This document shows, piece by piece, positions 63,401-64,000 of a DNA stretch of 64,000 nucleotides. The position numbers and the translations under genes are program-made. The notes beneath the pieces are model-generated. The model made no database searches and was not told the origin of the DNA. It saw only the letters and a program-made list of their open reading frames with translations. This DNA comes from Sporosarcina cascadiensis (GTDB taxonomy: Bacteria > Bacillota > Bacilli > Bacillales_A > Planococcaceae). How positions within the stretch are numbered: position 1 is the stretch's first letter; each line of letters begins with the position of its first letter. The DNA is taken from contig NZ_WHVV01000014.1 of the NCBI RefSeq assembly GCF_009650995.1, positions 18,067 to 82,066 of the forward strand. Reading direction: 5' to 3'.

Positions 63401-63484
63401 ATGCTCTTTCAAATCGTTGAAATCGACCGTCTCCTTATCTTTGTACGGACCGAAAGCTGTCATCGTTAATGTGATCGGCTTCAT
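60410..63484 (-). CDS. sbcC: Exonuclease subunit SbcC (Rad50-like ATPase)
   Basis: SbcC with SbcD cuts DNA hairpins and processes double-strand ends. The 1024-residue protein has an N-terminal Walker A GKTGAGKT at 35-42, two long coiled coils, and a zinc hook CPVC at 520-523 in the middle. The C-terminal ABC half contains the signature LSGGEKFNASLCLALG and Walker B METMFIDEGFGALDEE. Its ATG overlaps the sbcD stop by 4 nt (ATGA), so the subunits are co-translated. Confidence 0.97.
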   Translation of the reverse strand: MKPITLTMTAFGPYKDKETVDFNDLKEHRLFVISGKTGAGKTTIFDGICFALYGQASGEDRTDTRALRSQFADDDVQTTVELTFDIHQRRYRVLRQIPYRKKGNKSDTLGCCELYEESGTQSIPVTDRQIVTEVNDKVEELLGFTHAQFSQIMMLPQGEFRKFLTSDTANKEAIMRKIFKTEPYQKLADRLKVKKEEANSEYLREKQMSGAVLHQIPAKLPERQTLLFTELKAEYPNYHQLITGLQEEQAYYLEQSAAKHEEYTKLYIQHDEKQKELHAASSVNDQFEKLKKRETELQQLHAQKETMAELERRWLAAERAARLEDLELQVKSNESELFKKNKSYEEAAALLADANRQLAAAKESYDTEQAREGERNALREELSDLNRLLPAVSGLANERRYLEQLEKKANQASLQMNQEQHKLEQRTASLELQKKEIKQLEAGLEDYESYVDELATVKAYAKQLQIFEQQSHKVMEIEQQFTEAKAENERFAADYQALESQWIGSQAMLLAASLQEGEDCPVCGSSHHPNKADGGENEQITKQQLDQAKQKQLAKEQQFHSKHAELQQALNQLEVLDHELKEQQIVMDRDYKADAASLEMKVGQLRKNRETVKKKKEASEKEETAINELIAEMKKLELLYTETKSEWKTKLAVYNHSISKIPEEIQELPALQQKIQTKEAVSTALENAWNAIQQKLQEVHTLQTKMDSREQMEKQAAAEMKEKFQVSQAGFEKRLMEEGFDSQESYLRVKLPIQERQNIHQRLQTYTQTLHTLKAALDELKESVKDKQPIDLQALKQQVELLKDQYEQAFALFNQFEGWKKSAEELHIELETSKKREVELEKIHGKITNLYDIVRGQNRLKISFERYIQIEYLERIIQAANIRLRDVSNGQYELVRSDRQETRGKQSGLGIDVHDAYTGQTRDVKTLSGGEKFNASLCLALGMADVIQSFQGAVRIETMFIDEGFGALDEEAIQKAIDTLIALQQSGRMIGIISHIDEMKEAIPATLQVTKMKEGYSKTKFVIK

Positions 63485-64000
63485 GCTTTGTCCTCCTCAT
63501 TCGTGACATCCCAAAGCACTTCTGCAAATAACTGTTCTGTTTCAGGATCTGCAGGTTCGCCTTGCAGTTCTTTATAGAAGGATGCAAACAGGGACCTGTC
63601 GTCTTCTCTCTTCTCTGTGTTTACAGCAAAACCAAGTCCTTCACCGGAAGCCGGCAGAAGCTTGCGCTCAACATGCATCGCATTCGGATATACTGAGCGA
63701 ACTTTTTCCATCGGCTGAATAATCGGCACGGTATCAAGCAGCTTAACGAATACATAATCTTCATTCGACGGCTGCTGCAACAAATCGTCCATCGCCCCTT
63801 CTATCGTCCGCATATCATGCAGCGGTTCAAGCAGTCTCTTCTCTATCTCTGCCTCTCCGTCTTCATGCAGATGGACAATTAGATAGCCTTTTTGATGATT
63901 TTCTTCAGATATAGAGTACTTTAAAGGAGATCCCGAATAGCGGATTGTTTCAGATCCGACCCAGTGCGCTCTATGTAAGTGGCCGAGAGCAGTATAATGA
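63481..64000 (-). CDS. sbcD: Exonuclease subunit SbcD, 3' part (cut by window edge)
   Basis: The reading frame stays open to the right edge, so only the C-terminal 172 residues or so are seen. The first visible residues, YTALGHLHRAHWVG and IRYSGSPLKYSISE, are the last metal-binding histidines and the typical GSP block of the SbcD/Mre11 phosphoesterase domain, followed by the capping domain. SbcD is the nuclease subunit acting with SbcC. An ATG at 63813 is internal and not the true start. The 5' part lies beyond position 64000. Confidence 0.95.
   Translation of the reverse strand, partial: HYTALGHLHRAHWVGSETIRYSGSPLKYSISEENHQKGYLIVHLHEDGEAEIEKRLLEPLHDMRTIEGAMDDLLQQPSNEDYVFVKLLDTVPIIQPMEKVRSVYPNAMHVERKLLPASGEGLGFAVNTEKREDDRSLFASFYKELQGEPADPETEQLFAEVLWDVTNEEDKA

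Overview
The window looks like chromosomal DNA of a spore-forming, low-to-middle GC member of the Bacillales, most likely a Planococcaceae genome of the Sporosarcina kind. The reasons are an alpha/beta-type small acid-soluble spore protein, T-box leaders on both aminoacyl-tRNA synthetase genes, AGGAGG ribosome binding sites, U-rich hairpin terminators after most units, and a gene order that follows the thiI-ezrA-rpsD-tyrS-acu-ccpA-aroA-ytx-murC-ytp-trmB-dat-ytz-leuS-ytq block of Bacillus subtilis. Species assignment is inference. No rRNA, tRNA, transposase, prophage or CRISPR array was seen.

Layout. 1-3.6 kb: a PAS-type sigma-54 activator gene and rpoN (sigL), with a probable activator-binding inverted repeat and half of a -24/-12 promoter pointing out of the left edge. 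3.7-8.2 kb: spore protein, thiI, its cysteine desulfurase, and ezrA. 8.3-13.4 kb: FapA-like protein, membrane-anchored S1C protease, YflT stress protein, carboxymuconolactone decarboxylase-like protein and a release-factor-like protein. 13.4-13.9 kb: a gene-free stretch with a consensus promoter, stacked hairpins and a terminator, probably an unassigned small RNA. 13.9-24.9 kb: methionine gamma-lyase, rpsD with its leader, tyrS with T-box, a class A PBP, acuABC and ccpA. 25-29.7 kb: aroA, an FtsA-like ATPase with an unusual C-terminal extension, and ytxH/ytxG behind a consensus SigB promoter. 29.8-30.5 kb: a composite non-coding repeat. 30.5-43 kb: murC, sftA, ytpR, ytpQ, a lipoprotein, a DUF84 phosphatase, ytoP, ytzB, ytnP, trmB, a NERD protein and dat. 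43-51.7 kb: ytzE, a pseudouridine synthase, murJ, ytfP followed by an exact-period 21-bp tandem repeat, leuS with T-box, and the tRNA modification pair ytqA/ytqB (mnmL/mnmM). 51.7-64 kb: an SDR, a 43-residue membrane peptide, a DnaQ-like exonuclease, a cNMP/CBS/DUF294 protein, actP with its DUF485 partner, a GntR regulator, brnQ, a second copy of the repeat, and sbcC with the 3' part of sbcD.

How the parts connect. Three themes recur. (1) Carbon control: CcpA is encoded here; cre or cre-like sites lie before the acetate symporter unit (14/14 match), rpoN, the sigma-54 activator and the methionine gamma-lyase gene (13/14 each). AcuA/AcuC reversibly acetylate acetyl-CoA synthetase, and ActP imports acetate, although acsA itself is not in the window. 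(2) General stress: SigB-type promoters precede ytxG (consensus), the yflT-like gene and, less surely, the release-factor-like gene. (3) Translation: rpsD, tyrS and leuS are under RNA leader control and sit beside tRNA modification genes (thiI, trmB, mnmL/mnmM). Many starts here were moved inward from the longest reading frame because a clear Shine-Dalgarno sequence selects the inner codon; this is stated for each gene.
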